Below the pieces are notes generated by a model, which saw nothing but the letters and a program-made list of their open reading frames with translations, had not been told where the DNA came from and did no database searches. DNA of 15,231 nucleotides from Flavobacteriales bacterium. GTDB lineage: Bacteria; Bacteroidota; Bacteroidia; Flavobacteriales; Flavobacteriaceae. A program made the position numbers and the translations under genes. The stretch lies in the NCBI GenBank assembly GCA_027065935.1, contig JAMONI010000095.1, forward strand, positions 1 to 15,231, given 5' to 3'. Positions within the stretch are counted from its first letter, which is position 1. Every line of letters starts with the position of its first letter. Shown one piece after another: positions 1 to 7,863 of this stretch.

Positions 1-281
1 CGTTCGGCCGCTTTTTCTTTCGAGACAAAAATGACGCTTTTAACCAAAGTATCATTCTTCAAGCTTTTTTCCATTTGCTTAATTTCCGCACGCGGCGTTT
101 GGCTCTTAAAGTAAACCGTCAATGTAAGCTGTTCTTTGAAATAATTGTTCAAGTAACCGGCGTTCATCACCAAAAGTCCGAAAATACCCAACAACAAAAA
201 CATCAAAAACAAACTGATAAACAGGGAAACGAACAATTTGTTTTTCTTCCGTTTGTAATATTGTTGTTCTATGTTCGGCAT
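1..281 (-). CDS. ftsX: Cell division protein FtsX, N-terminal part (3' end outside window)
   Basis: FtsX is the membrane partner of the ATPase FtsE in the divisome. The FtsEX complex relays cytoplasmic ATP hydrolysis to activate peptidoglycan hydrolases outside the membrane. The window holds 93 codons, starting at ATG 279-281. The N-terminus is short and basic, with a run of Lys and Arg around residues 10-15. One long hydrophobic segment follows at about residues 16-41. After it comes the start of the first extracytoplasmic domain, with a KEQLTLTVYFK stretch and a VSKEKAAE stretch, both typical of Bacteroidota FtsX. The start codon lies 3 bp after the cysS stop, so the two are almost certainly cotranscribed. 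The remaining domain and the other three membrane segments lie beyond the window edge. The assignment rests on recognised family sequence, not on a search. Confidence 0.86.
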   Translation of the reverse strand, partial: MPNIEQQYYKRKKNKLFVSLFISLFLMFLLLGIFGLLVMNAGYLNNYFKEQLTLTVYFKSQTPRAEIKQMEKSLKNDTLVKSVIFVSKEKAAE

Positions 282-284
282 ACG

Positions 285-1769
285 TTATTGGATTTCGTAT
301 TCGGTTCCTTCTTTTCCGTCTTTGAGTTTGATGCCCAAGGCTGCCAGTTCGTCTCTTATTTTGTCGGATAGTTCCCAGTTTTTTTGTTTGCGTGCTTCAT
401 TACGCAATGCAATCAAAACCCTGATAACTCCGTCTAAATTTTTGTTTTCTTCGCCTTCGATTCGACTTTCGGGCAGGCCGAAAATATCGAACATAAATTC
501 TTTGAATGTTTTTTTTAGCAAGGCTTTGCTTTCGTGACTCAATCCTCCTTCACCCGAAGTTATTTTATTAACGGCTTTTGCACCTTCAAACATCCGGGCA
601 AGGGTAACGGGCGTGTTAAAGTCGTCATTCATAGCCTCATAAAGCGAATCACGCCATTTTTCCACATCAAAACCATCCCGGCCGGTTTGGGGAATTTTAT
701 CGATTTTTCCGTAAGCTTCCCAAAGCCGTTTCAATCCTTTTTCGGCCGACTCGAGCGCTTCTTCCGAAAGGTCGAGAACGTTACGGTATTGTGCCATAAG
801 GAAAAAGAAGCGTACCACGGCGGGTGAATAAGCTTTGGTCAGCTTATCGTTATTTCCCGAAAAAATTTCTTCGGGCAACAGGGTATTTCCGGTGGATTTG
901 GACATTTTTTTGCCGTTCATAGTGAGCATGTTGGCGTGCATCCAATAACGAACCGGGTCTTTTCCGCTCAATGCCTTGCCTTGAGCTATTTCGCATTCGT
1001 GATGCGGGAATTTCAAATCCATTCCGCCTCCGTGTATGTCAAATTGTTCTCCGAGATATTTGGTACTCATCACGGTACACTCCAAATGCCATCCGGGAAA
1101 GCCTTCGCCCCAAGGAGACGGCCAACGCATGATGTGTTGGGGTTTGGCTCTTTTCCACAGGGCGAAATCCTGCGGATTCCGTTTTTCCTCCTGCCCTTCC
1201 AGTTCGCGCGTACGGGCAATGAGTTCTTCAATCTTTCTGCCGCTTAATTTCCCGTAGCGGTCCACTTCCTTGTTGTATTTTATCACGTCGAAATAAACCG
1301 AGCCGTTTACTTCATAAGCCAATCCCTTTTCCAGAATTGCTTTGGTTGCTTCGATTTGTTCGATGATATGCCCGGTGGCCGTTGGTTCTATACTTGGCGG
1401 AAGGTTGTTCATTTTGTCCAAGATGCGATGAAAATCCACCGTATATTTTTGCACGATTTCCATGGGTTCGGTTTTCTCCAGCCGGGCTTTTTTGGATATT
1501 TTATCTTCGTCGCTATCATCTTCCAAATGCCCCGCATCCGTTATATTTCGCACGTACCGGACCTTAAAGCCCAAGTGTTTAAAATAACGATATATGACAT
1601 CGAAGGACACAAAAGTCCGCACATTTCCCAAATGAACATGGTTATATACGGTAGGTCCGCAAACATACATACCCACATGACCGGGTACCAAAGGAGTGAA
1701 AATTTCCTTTGTTCCGGTTAATGAATTATAAATCTTCAGTTCCTTTCGGTAATCCTCGGGCTTTTTCAT
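285..1769 (-). CDS. cysS: Cysteine--tRNA ligase
   Basis: This cytoplasmic class I aminoacyl-tRNA synthetase charges tRNA-Cys with cysteine using ATP. The 494-residue length is normal for the family, a little longer than E. coli CysS. The HIGH signature is seen as HVHLGN at residues 44-49, and the KMSKS loop is at 288-292. The four zinc ligands that select cysteine are present as C37, C231, H256 and E260, with the same 231-256-260 spacing as C209-H234-E238 in E. coli. The C-terminal third is the helical tRNA-binding part (DALR-like), ending in an [21 protein letters not shown] stretch. The gene starts 8 bp after folE and is followed 3 bp later by ftsX, so it is the middle gene of a compact cluster. 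Nothing is truncated or unusual. Confidence 0.97.
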   Translation of the reverse strand: MKKPEDYRKELKIYNSLTGTKEIFTPLVPGHVGMYVCGPTVYNHVHLGNVRTFVSFDVIYRYFKHLGFKVRYVRNITDAGHLEDDSDEDKISKKARLEKTEPMEIVQKYTVDFHRILDKMNNLPPSIEPTATGHIIEQIEATKAILEKGLAYEVNGSVYFDVIKYNKEVDRYGKLSGRKIEELIARTRELEGQEEKRNPQDFALWKRAKPQHIMRWPSPWGEGFPGWHLECTVMSTKYLGEQFDIHGGGMDLKFPHHECEIAQGKALSGKDPVRYWMHANMLTMNGKKMSKSTGNTLLPEEIFSGNNDKLTKAYSPAVVRFFFLMAQYRNVLDLSEEALESAEKGLKRLWEAYGKIDKIPQTGRDGFDVEKWRDSLYEAMNDDFNTPVTLARMFEGAKAVNKITSGEGGLSHESKALLKKTFKEFMFDIFGLPESRIEGEENKNLDGVIRVLIALRNEARKQKNWELSDKIRDELAALGIKLKDGKEGTEYEIQ

Positions 1770-1777
1770 CTTTGGAC

Positions 1778-2452
1778 TTATTTCAAGAAATCGGAACTCA
1801 TGTTTATATAGTTTAAAAATTCCTTACGCACTTCCGGGTCTTTAAATTTGCCTCCGAACTCGGCCGTAACGGTCGAACTTTCGGGATGTTGAACGCCTCG
1901 TGAGTTTACACAAAGGTGCTTGGCATCGATAACGCAAGCTACGTCATCGGTTTTTAACGTGGCTTTTAAAAACTCCACGATTTGGCGGGTCAGTCGTTCT
2001 TGCACTTGCGGGCGCCTTGAAAAATAATCCACGATACGGTTGAGTTTGGAAAGCCCCACCACGTGTCCGTTGGAAATATAAGCCACATGGGCAAAGCCTA
2101 CAATGGGCAATAGATGATGCTCACAGGTAGAGAAAACGCGTATGTTTTTTTCCACCAACATCTCCCCGTATGCATATTTGTTTTCAAATGTGGACATGCT
2201 CGGCATATTTTCCGGTAGTAATCCGCGGAAAATTTCTTTGACATACATCTTGGCCACCCGGCGCGGCGTTCCGCAAATACTGTCGTCGTGGACATCCAAG
2301 CCCAAAATGTTTAAAATTTCTTCGATATGGTAACTTATTTTTTCGATTTTCTCATCGGGCGACATTTCAAAAGCACCGGCACGCAAAGGATAATGTACGC
2401 TTCCGATATGGTTATCGCCGATTTCATCTATTTTTTTATCGTTACAAGCCAT
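1778..2452 (-). CDS. folE: GTP cyclohydrolase I
   Basis: FolE converts GTP to 7,8-dihydroneopterin triphosphate, the first step of folate (and other pterin) synthesis, as a cytoplasmic homodecamer. The 224-residue length matches the type IA family. The zinc ligands are C110 and H113 (in the STCEHH motif, residues 108-113) and C181 (in [11 protein letters not shown]). These have the same numbers as in the E. coli enzyme. The N-terminal 30 residues are variable, and M30 could be an alternative start. I keep M1 because an exact Bacteroidota -7 element lies 19 bp before it. Folate pathway genes are not next to it; it leads the folE-cysS-ftsX cluster. A Zn-independent type IB enzyme is excluded by the intact CEHH and Cys ligands. 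Confidence 0.96.
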   Translation of the reverse strand: MACNDKKIDEIGDNHIGSVHYPLRAGAFEMSPDEKIEKISYHIEEILNILGLDVHDDSICGTPRRVAKMYVKEIFRGLLPENMPSMSTFENKYAYGEMLVEKNIRVFSTCEHHLLPIVGFAHVAYISNGHVVGLSKLNRIVDYFSRRPQVQERLTRQIVEFLKATLKTDDVACVIDAKHLCVNSRGVQHPESSTVTAEFGGKFKDPEVRKEFLNYINMSSDFLK

Positions 2453-2470
2453 TTTATCTTATTTAAAATA

Positions 2471-2478
2471 CAAAGATA
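2471..2478 (-). promoter_or_regulatory. Candidate Bacteroidota -7 promoter element for folE-cysS-ftsX
   Basis: On the minus strand this octamer reads TATCTTTG, an exact match to the Bacteroidota -7 consensus TAnnTTTG. It ends 18 bp upstream of the folE ATG, which would give a leader of only about 12-14 nt. No convincing TTG -33 box is seen about 20 bp upstream, so the call rests on the -7 match and its position. Confidence 0.5.
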
Positions 2479-2622
2479 CATATTAAATACGAATGCACGT
2501 TCCGGTGAAATCCCGGGCATAAAAACGACATTCACGGCAAAGAAAAAGTTGAAATAATTTTACGCCTGACCGGCTCCTAAAAACAAGTTCCTTATAACCC
2601 AAAACTTAATGTGCGAACAAAT

Positions 2623-2727
2623 AAAAAAGGGCAAGCGATCCGCATCACACCGCTACAACCTCCTTACCCTTGCTGCATTCCTGCCCTGGGGGATTCGGAG
2701 GGAGCTGGTTGTGCGGGACTTGCCCGG
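2623..2727 (-). ncRNA. ffs: Small SRP RNA (4.5S-type) with its terminator
   Basis: This is the signal recognition particle RNA, which binds Ffh and helps target membrane and exported proteins co-translationally. On the minus strand the apical domain reads CCAGGGCAGGAAUGCAGCAA. It contains a GGAA tetraloop (2678-2681) closed by GCA/UGC and followed by the conserved AGCA internal-loop strand that forms the Ffh-binding site. The ends close with a perfect 7-bp helix, GGGCAAG (2719-2725) pairing with CUUGCCC (2629-2635). Six U residues follow at once (2623-2628), so the closing helix doubles as an intrinsic terminator. The mature length is about 97 nt, a small bacterial SRP RNA without an Alu domain. 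The predicted start agrees with the promoter just upstream. Exact ends are inferred. Confidence 0.92.
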
Positions 2728-2729
2728 TG

Positions 2730-2760
2730 CAAATTTACAAAAATTTCCCGGCCCGAACAA
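2730..2760 (-). promoter_or_regulatory. Bacteroidota-type promoter of ffs
   Basis: On the minus strand a TTG (2758-2760) is followed by 20 bp and then TAAATTTG (2730-2737). This matches the Bacteroidota -33/-7 consensus (TTG, about 20 bp, TAnnTTTG). The predicted transcription start, 4-6 bp further on, falls on the first bases of the closing helix of the SRP RNA. The -33 box begins 3 bp after the stop codon of the upstream gene. Confidence 0.8.
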
Positions 2761-2763
2761 CGT

Positions 2764-3321
2764 TCAAATTTTAATTTTAAGCCCTACGGCGTGAAAAGTT
2801 CCCGAATAAACCGCTCCGAACTTTTTCATTCGGGGTAAGTAATGTACATAAAACCTGCTGAACGGAACAATGAAGGGTACCGGCGTGGTTTCCAAATACA
2901 CGTATTTCCCTATCCTGAAATTCAAGGTTATACTGAAATTCAAGTTCACCCCGGGTTGAACAAAGGCAGCGCTATCTGTCCAAGAAAGTAACGAAAAGCC
3001 GCCTCCCATACCCAGCATATAAAAAATATTGTTTTTCCATAAAGGCAATTTATAATAGCGTTGATAATCCGCTATAAGCCATTGGGAATAAACCCCAGGA
3101 TAATAATCCGTCATAAAATGTCCCATATAAAAGGTATGTTCTACGGAAATTCCGTAAGCGGTACGTGATGTTTTAAAACGCTGAAACTCCGTAAAGAACC
3201 TGCCGCCTAACGCATTATATGAATCCAAATGAAAACCCGTTTGTAGCGATACGAACGACCCGGATTGGGCGTATATCTGCCCCACCCAAAGCGTAACTAA
3301 AGTGAAAAAAAATTGCTTCAT
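2764..3321 (-). CDS. Predicted exported hypothetical protein, possible outer-membrane beta-strand protein
   Basis: I do not recognise the family. From the chosen start (ATG 3319-3321) the protein is 185 residues. It opens with a signal peptide: MKQFFFTLVTLWVGQIYAQS has a Lys, a hydrophobic core and a likely cleavage near A-Q. The mature part is rich in aromatic and Gly residues and in alternating polar/hydrophobic stretches, for example GVNLNFSITLNFRIGKYVYLE. This suggests beta strands of a small outer-membrane or periplasmic protein. An upstream in-frame ATG at 3384 would add 21 residues. That extension is rejected because it would start within the end of trpB2, run through its terminator hairpin and place a charged tail before the signal peptide. 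The gene sits between trpB2 and ffs, with no clear promoter and no functional link visible. Confidence 0.7.
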   Translation of the reverse strand: MKQFFFTLVTLWVGQIYAQSGSFVSLQTGFHLDSYNALGGRFFTEFQRFKTSRTAYGISVEHTFYMGHFMTDYYPGVYSQWLIADYQRYYKLPLWKNNIFYMLGMGGGFSLLSWTDSAAFVQPGVNLNFSITLNFRIGKYVYLETTPVPFIVPFSRFYVHYLPRMKKFGAVYSGTFHAVGLKIKI

Positions 3322-3345
3322 AAAATTTTTTGAGGGCAATATAAC

Positions 3346-3373
3346 AAAAAAACGCCCGACATTGCCGGACGTT
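3346..3373 (-). terminator. Rho-independent terminator after trpB2
   Basis: On the minus strand AACGTCCGGC pairs with GTCGGGCGTT: 10 bp including two G-U pairs, with a 3-nt loop. A run of seven T overlaps and follows the 3' arm. The hairpin begins 8 bp past the trpB2 stop codon. Confidence 0.85.
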
Positions 3374-3380
3374 TTATGAT

Positions 3381-4775
3381 TCACTTTTGTTTTTCGATTT
3401 TCGGAAAACCCATTTGGTCTAAAACTTTCAAATTTTCGGCTATCTCCTCATCCGTAACGGAATAATTATCAATGGCATTACTCAAATACTGCTCGTAAGC
3501 CCCCAAGTCGATATGGCCGTGACCGGAAAGGTTAAACAAAATGGTGATTTCCTTCCCCTCGGCTTTGGCTTTGAGCGCCTCTCTAATGGTTTGCGTTACC
3601 GCATGGGTGGATTCCGGAGCCGGAATGATGCCTTCGGTACGTGCAAAGAGCATACCCGCTTCAAAACTTTCCAACTGAGGCACCGCCGAAGCTTCGATAA
3701 AACCGTCATTCAACAACTGGCTCACTATGGCGCCCGCCCCGTGATATCGCAACCCGCCTGCGTGAATGGCCGGAGGCATAAAACCGTGACCCAATGTGTA
3801 CATCGGAATAAGCGGCGTCATACCGATGGTATCGCCGAAATCGTAGCGGAATTGCCCGCGCGTAAGCTTGGGACACGAATCCGGTTCTACGGCTATAATA
3901 CGTATATCTTTTCCGCCGACAATTTTATCCCGGACAAACGGAAATGAAATACCGGCAAAATTGGAACCGCCTCCAAAACATCCGATCACCACATCGGGAT
4001 AAGCATCTACTTGCTCCATCTGCGCTTTGGCTTCCAACCCGATAACCGTCTGATGCAATAGCACATGATTCAAAACCGAACCTAACGAATATTTTGTCGA
4101 AGGATCATTAACCGCCATTTCCACCGCTTCGGATATGGCTATGCCCAAGCTTCCGGGATTACCGGGATCTTCGGCCGATATTTTCCTTCCCGTATCCGTA
4201 ATTCCGGAAGGAGAAGGCGTAACGGAAGCTTTCCAAATATTCATCATGGTTTTTCTGTAAGGTTTTTGATTGTAACTGACTTTGACCATAAAAACTTGCA
4301 GTTCGATACCGAACAGTTGAGTGGCATAACTTAAAGCACTCCCCCACTGTCCGGCTCCGGTTTCGGTGGTGATTTTCTTTACGCCCTCTTCGGCATTATA
4401 AAAGGCTTGTGCCACCGCTGTATTGGGTTTGTGGGATCCGGACGGACTTACACCTTCATACTTGTAATAAATTTTGGCCGGTGTGTCCAAGGCTTTTTCC
4501 AATTCATAAGCCCGGATAAGCGGCGAAGGCCTCCAAATTTTATAAATTTCACGCACGGGAGCGGGAATTTCCACATAACGCTCTTGCGTTACCTCTTGCA
4601 TGATAAGTGCCTCGGGAAATAAAGGCGCCAAATCATCCGGCCCGACCGGCTTCTTGGTGGCGGGATGTAACGGAGGCAAAGGTTTGTTGGGCATATCCGC
4701 CACGATGTTATACCACGCCTTCGGTAATCTTTCTTCGGGTAAATAAATTTTCTTGGAATGTGTTTTTCGGTTCAT
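3381..4775 (-). CDS. trpB2: Tryptophan synthase beta-like protein, TrpB2 type
   Basis: TrpB enzymes are PLP-dependent and condense indole with L-serine to give L-tryptophan. At 464 residues, with an N-terminal extension of about 70 residues, this is the longer TrpB2 class rather than the roughly 400-residue TrpB1 that partners TrpA. The PLP lysine is K116 in SGSHKPNTA. The substrate carboxylate loop is ETGAGQWG (138-145), and the PLP phosphate loop is GGGSN (268-272). A C-terminal [10 protein letters not shown] stretch carries the Ser near the pyridine nitrogen. No trpA or other trp gene adjoins it, so it may serve indole salvage or act with a TrpA encoded elsewhere; this is inference. Upstream lies a leader with three Trp codons and an attenuator, which independently supports a role in tryptophan synthesis. 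A terminator follows. Confidence 0.94.
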   Translation of the reverse strand: MNRKTHSKKIYLPEERLPKAWYNIVADMPNKPLPPLHPATKKPVGPDDLAPLFPEALIMQEVTQERYVEIPAPVREIYKIWRPSPLIRAYELEKALDTPAKIYYKYEGVSPSGSHKPNTAVAQAFYNAEEGVKKITTETGAGQWGSALSYATQLFGIELQVFMVKVSYNQKPYRKTMMNIWKASVTPSPSGITDTGRKISAEDPGNPGSLGIAISEAVEMAVNDPSTKYSLGSVLNHVLLHQTVIGLEAKAQMEQVDAYPDVVIGCFGGGSNFAGISFPFVRDKIVGGKDIRIIAVEPDSCPKLTRGQFRYDFGDTIGMTPLIPMYTLGHGFMPPAIHAGGLRYHGAGAIVSQLLNDGFIEASAVPQLESFEAGMLFARTEGIIPAPESTHAVTQTIREALKAKAEGKEITILFNLSGHGHIDLGAYEQYLSNAIDNYSVTDEEIAENLKVLDQMGFPKIEKQK

Positions 4776-4805
4776 AATTATATGGTTTTAAGTTCGTCTC
4801 CTAAC

Positions 4806-4835
4806 AAAAAAGGCGTCCCGCAACGAGGACGCCTT
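4806..4835 (-). terminator. Attenuator terminator in the trpB2 leader
   Basis: On the minus strand AAGGCGTCC pairs perfectly with GGACGCCTT (9 bp, 8-nt loop), and a run of six T overlaps the end of the 3' arm. It lies 30 bp upstream of the trpB2 ATG and about 230 bp downstream of the ppdK stop. ppdK already has its own terminator at 5014-5043, so this one is placed to control trpB2 rather than to end ppdK. The mirror direction has no T-run. Confidence 0.85.
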
Positions 4836-4862
4836 ATATGGATTAAAGAGCGCAAAAATACG

Positions 4863-4928
4863 TTACGGGCAAGCGGAACATTCCGTTTGCCACCACCACG
4901 TGTTTTGCGTTTTAAATAACGGCTTCAA
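4863..4928 (-). CDS. Putative trp leader peptide (21 aa) with three tandem Trp codons
   Basis: The frame ending at UAA 4863-4865 encodes a peptide ending TWWWQTECSACP. The only common start codon in frame after the upstream stop is TTG at 4926-4928, giving 21 residues. There is no in-frame ATG or GTG, so the start is uncertain; ATT further upstream would also be possible. A purine-rich AGAAGG lies 2 nt before the TTG. A poor -7-like TATTATTG lies at 4951-4958 with no good -33 box. The peptide itself probably has no function: its translation would sense charged tRNA-Trp. The three tandem Trp codons just before a hairpin-and-terminator set are the main support. Confidence 0.65.
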   Translation of the reverse strand: MKPLFKTQNTWWWQTECSACP

Positions 4929-5013
4929 TACCTTCTGGTTTTTCTTGATACAATAATATGAAATATTTTCTTACTATCGAAAACGCTGTCAAAAAAAACG
5001 TTATCCATTCGTC

Positions 5014-5043
5014 AAAAAAGCGATTCCCGGAAGGAAATCGCTT
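5014..5043 (-). terminator. Rho-independent terminator after ppdK
   Basis: On the minus strand AAGCGATTTCC pairs with GGGAATCGCTT: 11 bp with one G-U and a UUCC loop. A run of six T overlaps and follows the 3' arm. It starts about 20 bp after the ppdK stop codon. Confidence 0.87.
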
Positions 5044-5062
5044 AAAATTAACTCATCGGATT

Positions 5063-7789
5063 TCATTTGTTCCTGATACGTGCTTGTGCTGCAGCCAAGC
5101 GGGCGATGGGTACGCGAAACGGCGAACAACTTACGTAGTGCAAATCGGCCCTGTGAAAAAAGTCGATGGATTGCGGATCGCCCCCGTGTTCGCCGCAAAT
5201 GCCCAACGAAATATCGGGTCGTGTTTGACGGCCTTTTTCCACGGCGGTTTTCACCAATTGTCCCACACCTTCCTGATCGAGGTGGGCAAACGGATCATCT
5301 TTCATCAAACCTTTTTCACGATAAATTTTCAAAAATTTCCCCGCGTCGTCACGTGAAAAACCGAAGGTCATCTGCGTAAGGTCATTCGTTCCGAAGCTAA
5401 AAAATTCGGCAGGTCCGGCAATCTCGCCGGCCGTGAGTGCCGCCCGGGGGATTTCAATCATCGTTCCTATTTTGAAATCGATGCGTTCGCCATATTCTTC
5501 GAATACTTTTTCGGCGGTTGCGCTTATAATTTCTTTTTGCATTTCCATTTCGGATTTCATACTCACAAGAGGCACCATTATTTCGGGAACGGCTTTTATG
5601 CCCCGCTTTTTCAAATTTAAAGCGGCTTCCAAAATAGCCCGGGTTTGCATTTCGGTGATTTCGGGATACGTGTTGCCCAACCGGCACCCCCGGTGTCCCA
5701 GCATAGGGTTAAACTCGGTTAATTCCTCCACCTTTTGTTTGATTTTTTCTACCGGAACCCCCATTACCCGGGCCATCTCCCGTTGTCCCTGTTCGTCGTG
5801 CGGAATAAATTCATGCAGGGGCGGATCCAATAATCTTACCGTCACCGGATAACCTTCCATGGCCTCGAAAATTCCTTCAAAATCGGTGCGTTGCATGGGT
5901 AATAATTTTTCCAACGCCCGTCGGCGTCCTTCTTCGTCATCGGCCAAAATCATTTCGCGCATGGCGATAATTTTATCGCCTTCAAAAAACATGTGTTCCG
6001 TCCGGCAAAGTCCTATACCTTTGGCCCCGAATTTTCTTGCCACACTTGCATCGTGGGGCGTATCGGCGTTGGTTCTTACGTAAAGTTTGGCGTGCTTGTC
6101 TGCCAATTCCATCAATTTGGCAAAAGCATCGGTCAGTTCCGGGTCCACGGTTTCTATTTTACCGAGAAATACTTCGCCCGTTGAACCGTCCAATGAAATC
6201 CAATCGCCTTCTTTGAGAAGTAAATCCCCTACTTTTATTTGGCGTTTTTTGTAATCGATTTCCAACTCGCCGGCACCGGCCACACAGGTTTTTCCCATGC
6301 CTCGTGCCACTACTGCGGCGTGGGAAGTCATTCCGCCGCGAGCGGTTAAAATTCCGTTGGCCGCGTGCATGCCGGCCAAATCTTCGGGTGAAGTTTCCAA
6401 ACGGACCAAGATAACATCTTCACCTTTCCCGGCCAGTTCTACGGCTTCATCGGCAAAGAAGACGATTTTACCGGTAGCTGCACCCGGCGATGCGGGTAAT
6501 CCTTTGGTTACAACCTTAAGGTCTTGCGCATTGTTTTTGTTGAAAACCGGATGCAACAGTTCGTCCAACTTTTCGGGTTCGACACGCATCAAAGCTTCTT
6601 CTTCGGTGAGCAAGCCTTCTTCGAGCATATCCATAGCTATTTTAACCATTGCCATTCCGGTTCGTTTACCGTTACGGGTTTGCAGTATCCATAATCGACC
6701 TTCTTGAACGGTAAATTCCAAATCCTGCATGTCTTTGTAATGGCGTTCCAATTTTTGTTGAATTTCAAACAGTTCCTTATACACTTCGGGCATCAGTTCT
6801 TCCAGTGAGGGATATTTTTGCCGCCTTTCTTCTTCCGAAATGCCTTGTAACTTAGCCCATCTGCGCGAACCTTCCAAGGTAATTTGTTGAGGTGTTCGCA
6901 CGCCGGCCACCACATCTTCGCCTTGAGCATTCACCAAATACTCGCCGTTAAATATTTTTTCGCCCGTTGCCGCATCACGCGTAAAGGCCACACCGGTGGC
7001 GGAATGATCACCCATGTTTCCGAATACCATAGCTTGCACGTTCACCGCCGTTCCCCAATCGTGGGGAATTTTGTTCAGTTCACGGTATGTGCGGGCCCGG
7101 TCGTTGTTCCAACTGCGAAATACGGCCAAAACGGCTTCCCATAATTGTTCCCACGGATCTTCCGGAAAATCTTTTCCGGTTTGCCGCTTAATAGCGTTTT
7201 TGAATTCCGACACCAAAAATTTTAAATCTTCCGTGGTCATGTCGGTATCGGATTTGTATCCTTTTTCTTCCTTGAGCTTGTCCATTATGGCTTCAAAAGG
7301 ATCGATATCTTCTTTGGACTCGGGTTTCATTCCCAATACCACGTCGCCGAACATTTGCACAAATCTCCGGTATGAATCCCATGCAAAGCGTTCGTTTCCC
7401 GTCTTTTTTGCCAACCCCTTAACGGTGTCATCGTTCAGCCCAAGATTCAATACCGTATCCATCATGCCGGGCATGGAAACCCGCGCACCCGAGCGCACCG
7501 AAAGCAACAACGGATTGTCGGGGTTGCCGAAACGCGCCCCCATTTCCGCTTCGATCATCGCTACGGCTTTTTTTACTTCGGGTTCAAGTCGTTTGATGAT
7601 TTGTTCCTTTCCGGCTTTTTCATATTCGGTACTTACTTCGGTAGTTATGGTAAATCCGGGCGGAACGGGAATGCCTATTTTGCGCATCTCGGCCAAGTTG
7701 GCGCCTTTTCCACCCAACAAATTTCTTAAGGATGCTTCGCCATCCACTCGTTCTTTTGTAAAAACATACACGCTTTTTCTTTCGTCCAT
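5063..7789 (-). CDS. ppdK: Pyruvate, phosphate dikinase
   Basis: PPDK interconverts pyruvate + ATP + Pi and phosphoenolpyruvate + AMP + PPi in the cytoplasm. It works in gluconeogenesis or, with PPi, in glycolysis. At 908 residues it has the full domain order: N-terminal ATP-grasp domain (GGKGANLAEM, 26-35, and a conserved RSGARVSMPGMMDTVLN stretch from 99), swivelling phosphohistidine domain, and C-terminal PEP/pyruvate barrel. The phospho-accepting His is H490 in GGMTSH, and T488 matches the Thr phosphorylated by PDRP regulators in plant and some bacterial enzymes. The acid/base Cys is C865 in SLGICGEHGGDP. It is monocistronic, with terminators on both sides. A near-consensus -7 element (TAACTTTA, 7804-7811) is the only promoter hint. 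Phosphoenolpyruvate synthase is less likely: PPDK has its own GGKGANLAEM N-terminus and length. Confidence 0.96.
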   Translation of the reverse strand: MDERKSVYVFTKERVDGEASLRNLLGGKGANLAEMRKIGIPVPPGFTITTEVSTEYEKAGKEQIIKRLEPEVKKAVAMIEAEMGARFGNPDNPLLLSVRSGARVSMPGMMDTVLNLGLNDDTVKGLAKKTGNERFAWDSYRRFVQMFGDVVLGMKPESKEDIDPFEAIMDKLKEEKGYKSDTDMTTEDLKFLVSEFKNAIKRQTGKDFPEDPWEQLWEAVLAVFRSWNNDRARTYRELNKIPHDWGTAVNVQAMVFGNMGDHSATGVAFTRDAATGEKIFNGEYLVNAQGEDVVAGVRTPQQITLEGSRRWAKLQGISEEERRQKYPSLEELMPEVYKELFEIQQKLERHYKDMQDLEFTVQEGRLWILQTRNGKRTGMAMVKIAMDMLEEGLLTEEEALMRVEPEKLDELLHPVFNKNNAQDLKVVTKGLPASPGAATGKIVFFADEAVELAGKGEDVILVRLETSPEDLAGMHAANGILTARGGMTSHAAVVARGMGKTCVAGAGELEIDYKKRQIKVGDLLLKEGDWISLDGSTGEVFLGKIETVDPELTDAFAKLMELADKHAKLYVRTNADTPHDASVARKFGAKGIGLCRTEHMFFEGDKIIAMREMILADDEEGRRRALEKLLPMQRTDFEGIFEAMEGYPVTVRLLDPPLHEFIPHDEQGQREMARVMGVPVEKIKQKVEELTEFNPMLGHRGCRLGNTYPEITEMQTRAILEAALNLKKRGIKAVPEIMVPLVSMKSEMEMQKEIISATAEKVFEEYGERIDFKIGTMIEIPRAALTAGEIAGPAEFFSFGTNDLTQMTFGFSRDDAGKFLKIYREKGLMKDDPFAHLDQEGVGQLVKTAVEKGRQTRPDISLGICGEHGGDPQSIDFFHRADLHYVSCSPFRVPIARLAAAQARIRNK

Positions 7790-7863
7790 AACTTCAATTT
7801 TTTTAAAGTTAATGAATATAGGAAATTTTTATATAACCGCCGGATGAATTTTGTCATAAAAAC

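Larger units (their letters stand above)
4806..4928 (-). promoter_or_regulatory. Tryptophan attenuator leader of trpB2
   Basis: Four elements are in the order of a classical ribosome-mediated attenuator. First, three tandem UGG codons lie at 4890-4898. Second, a pause-type hairpin at 4868-4891 starts inside the last Trp codon: GGCAA pairs with UUGCC, and CGGA pairs with UCCG further up the stem. Third, CCCGUAACG (4861-4869) can pair over 9 bp, with one G-U, to CGUUGCGGG (4817-4825), which is the loop and the first bases of the 3' arm of the terminator. Fourth comes the terminator itself, with its U-tract. A ribosome stalled on UGG would free the third element and block termination. A ribosome at the UAA stop (4863-4865) would cover it and allow termination. 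The pairings are read from the sequence; the mechanism is inferred from known trp attenuators. Confidence 0.8.

Noticed and set aside
2609..2838. Short plus-strand open frames across the ffs region
   Set aside because: They are the complement of a structured RNA gene and its promoter, with no protein similarity that I recognise.
3322..3384. Upstream in-frame ATG extending the exported hypothetical protein by 21 residues
   Set aside because: The extension would overlap the trpB2 stop, be encoded by the trpB2 terminator hairpin, and bury the signal peptide.
4853..4860. Exact TAnnTTTG match (TATTTTTG on the minus strand) as a trpB2 promoter
   Set aside because: It lies between the antiterminator strands, has no -33 box, and would start RNA about 15 nt before a strong terminator. 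A chance match in an AT-rich leader is more likely, though an internal start cannot be excluded.
4987..4992. TTGACA on the minus strand, resembling an E. coli -35 box upstream of the trp leader
   Set aside because: No TATAAT-like or TAnnTTTG element follows at a suitable distance, and Bacteroidota promoters do not use this box.
7014..7847. A 277-residue plus-strand open frame antisense to ppdK
   Set aside because: It is low-complexity and Ser-rich, has no recognisable domain, and lies wholly opposite a gene with all its catalytic residues intact.
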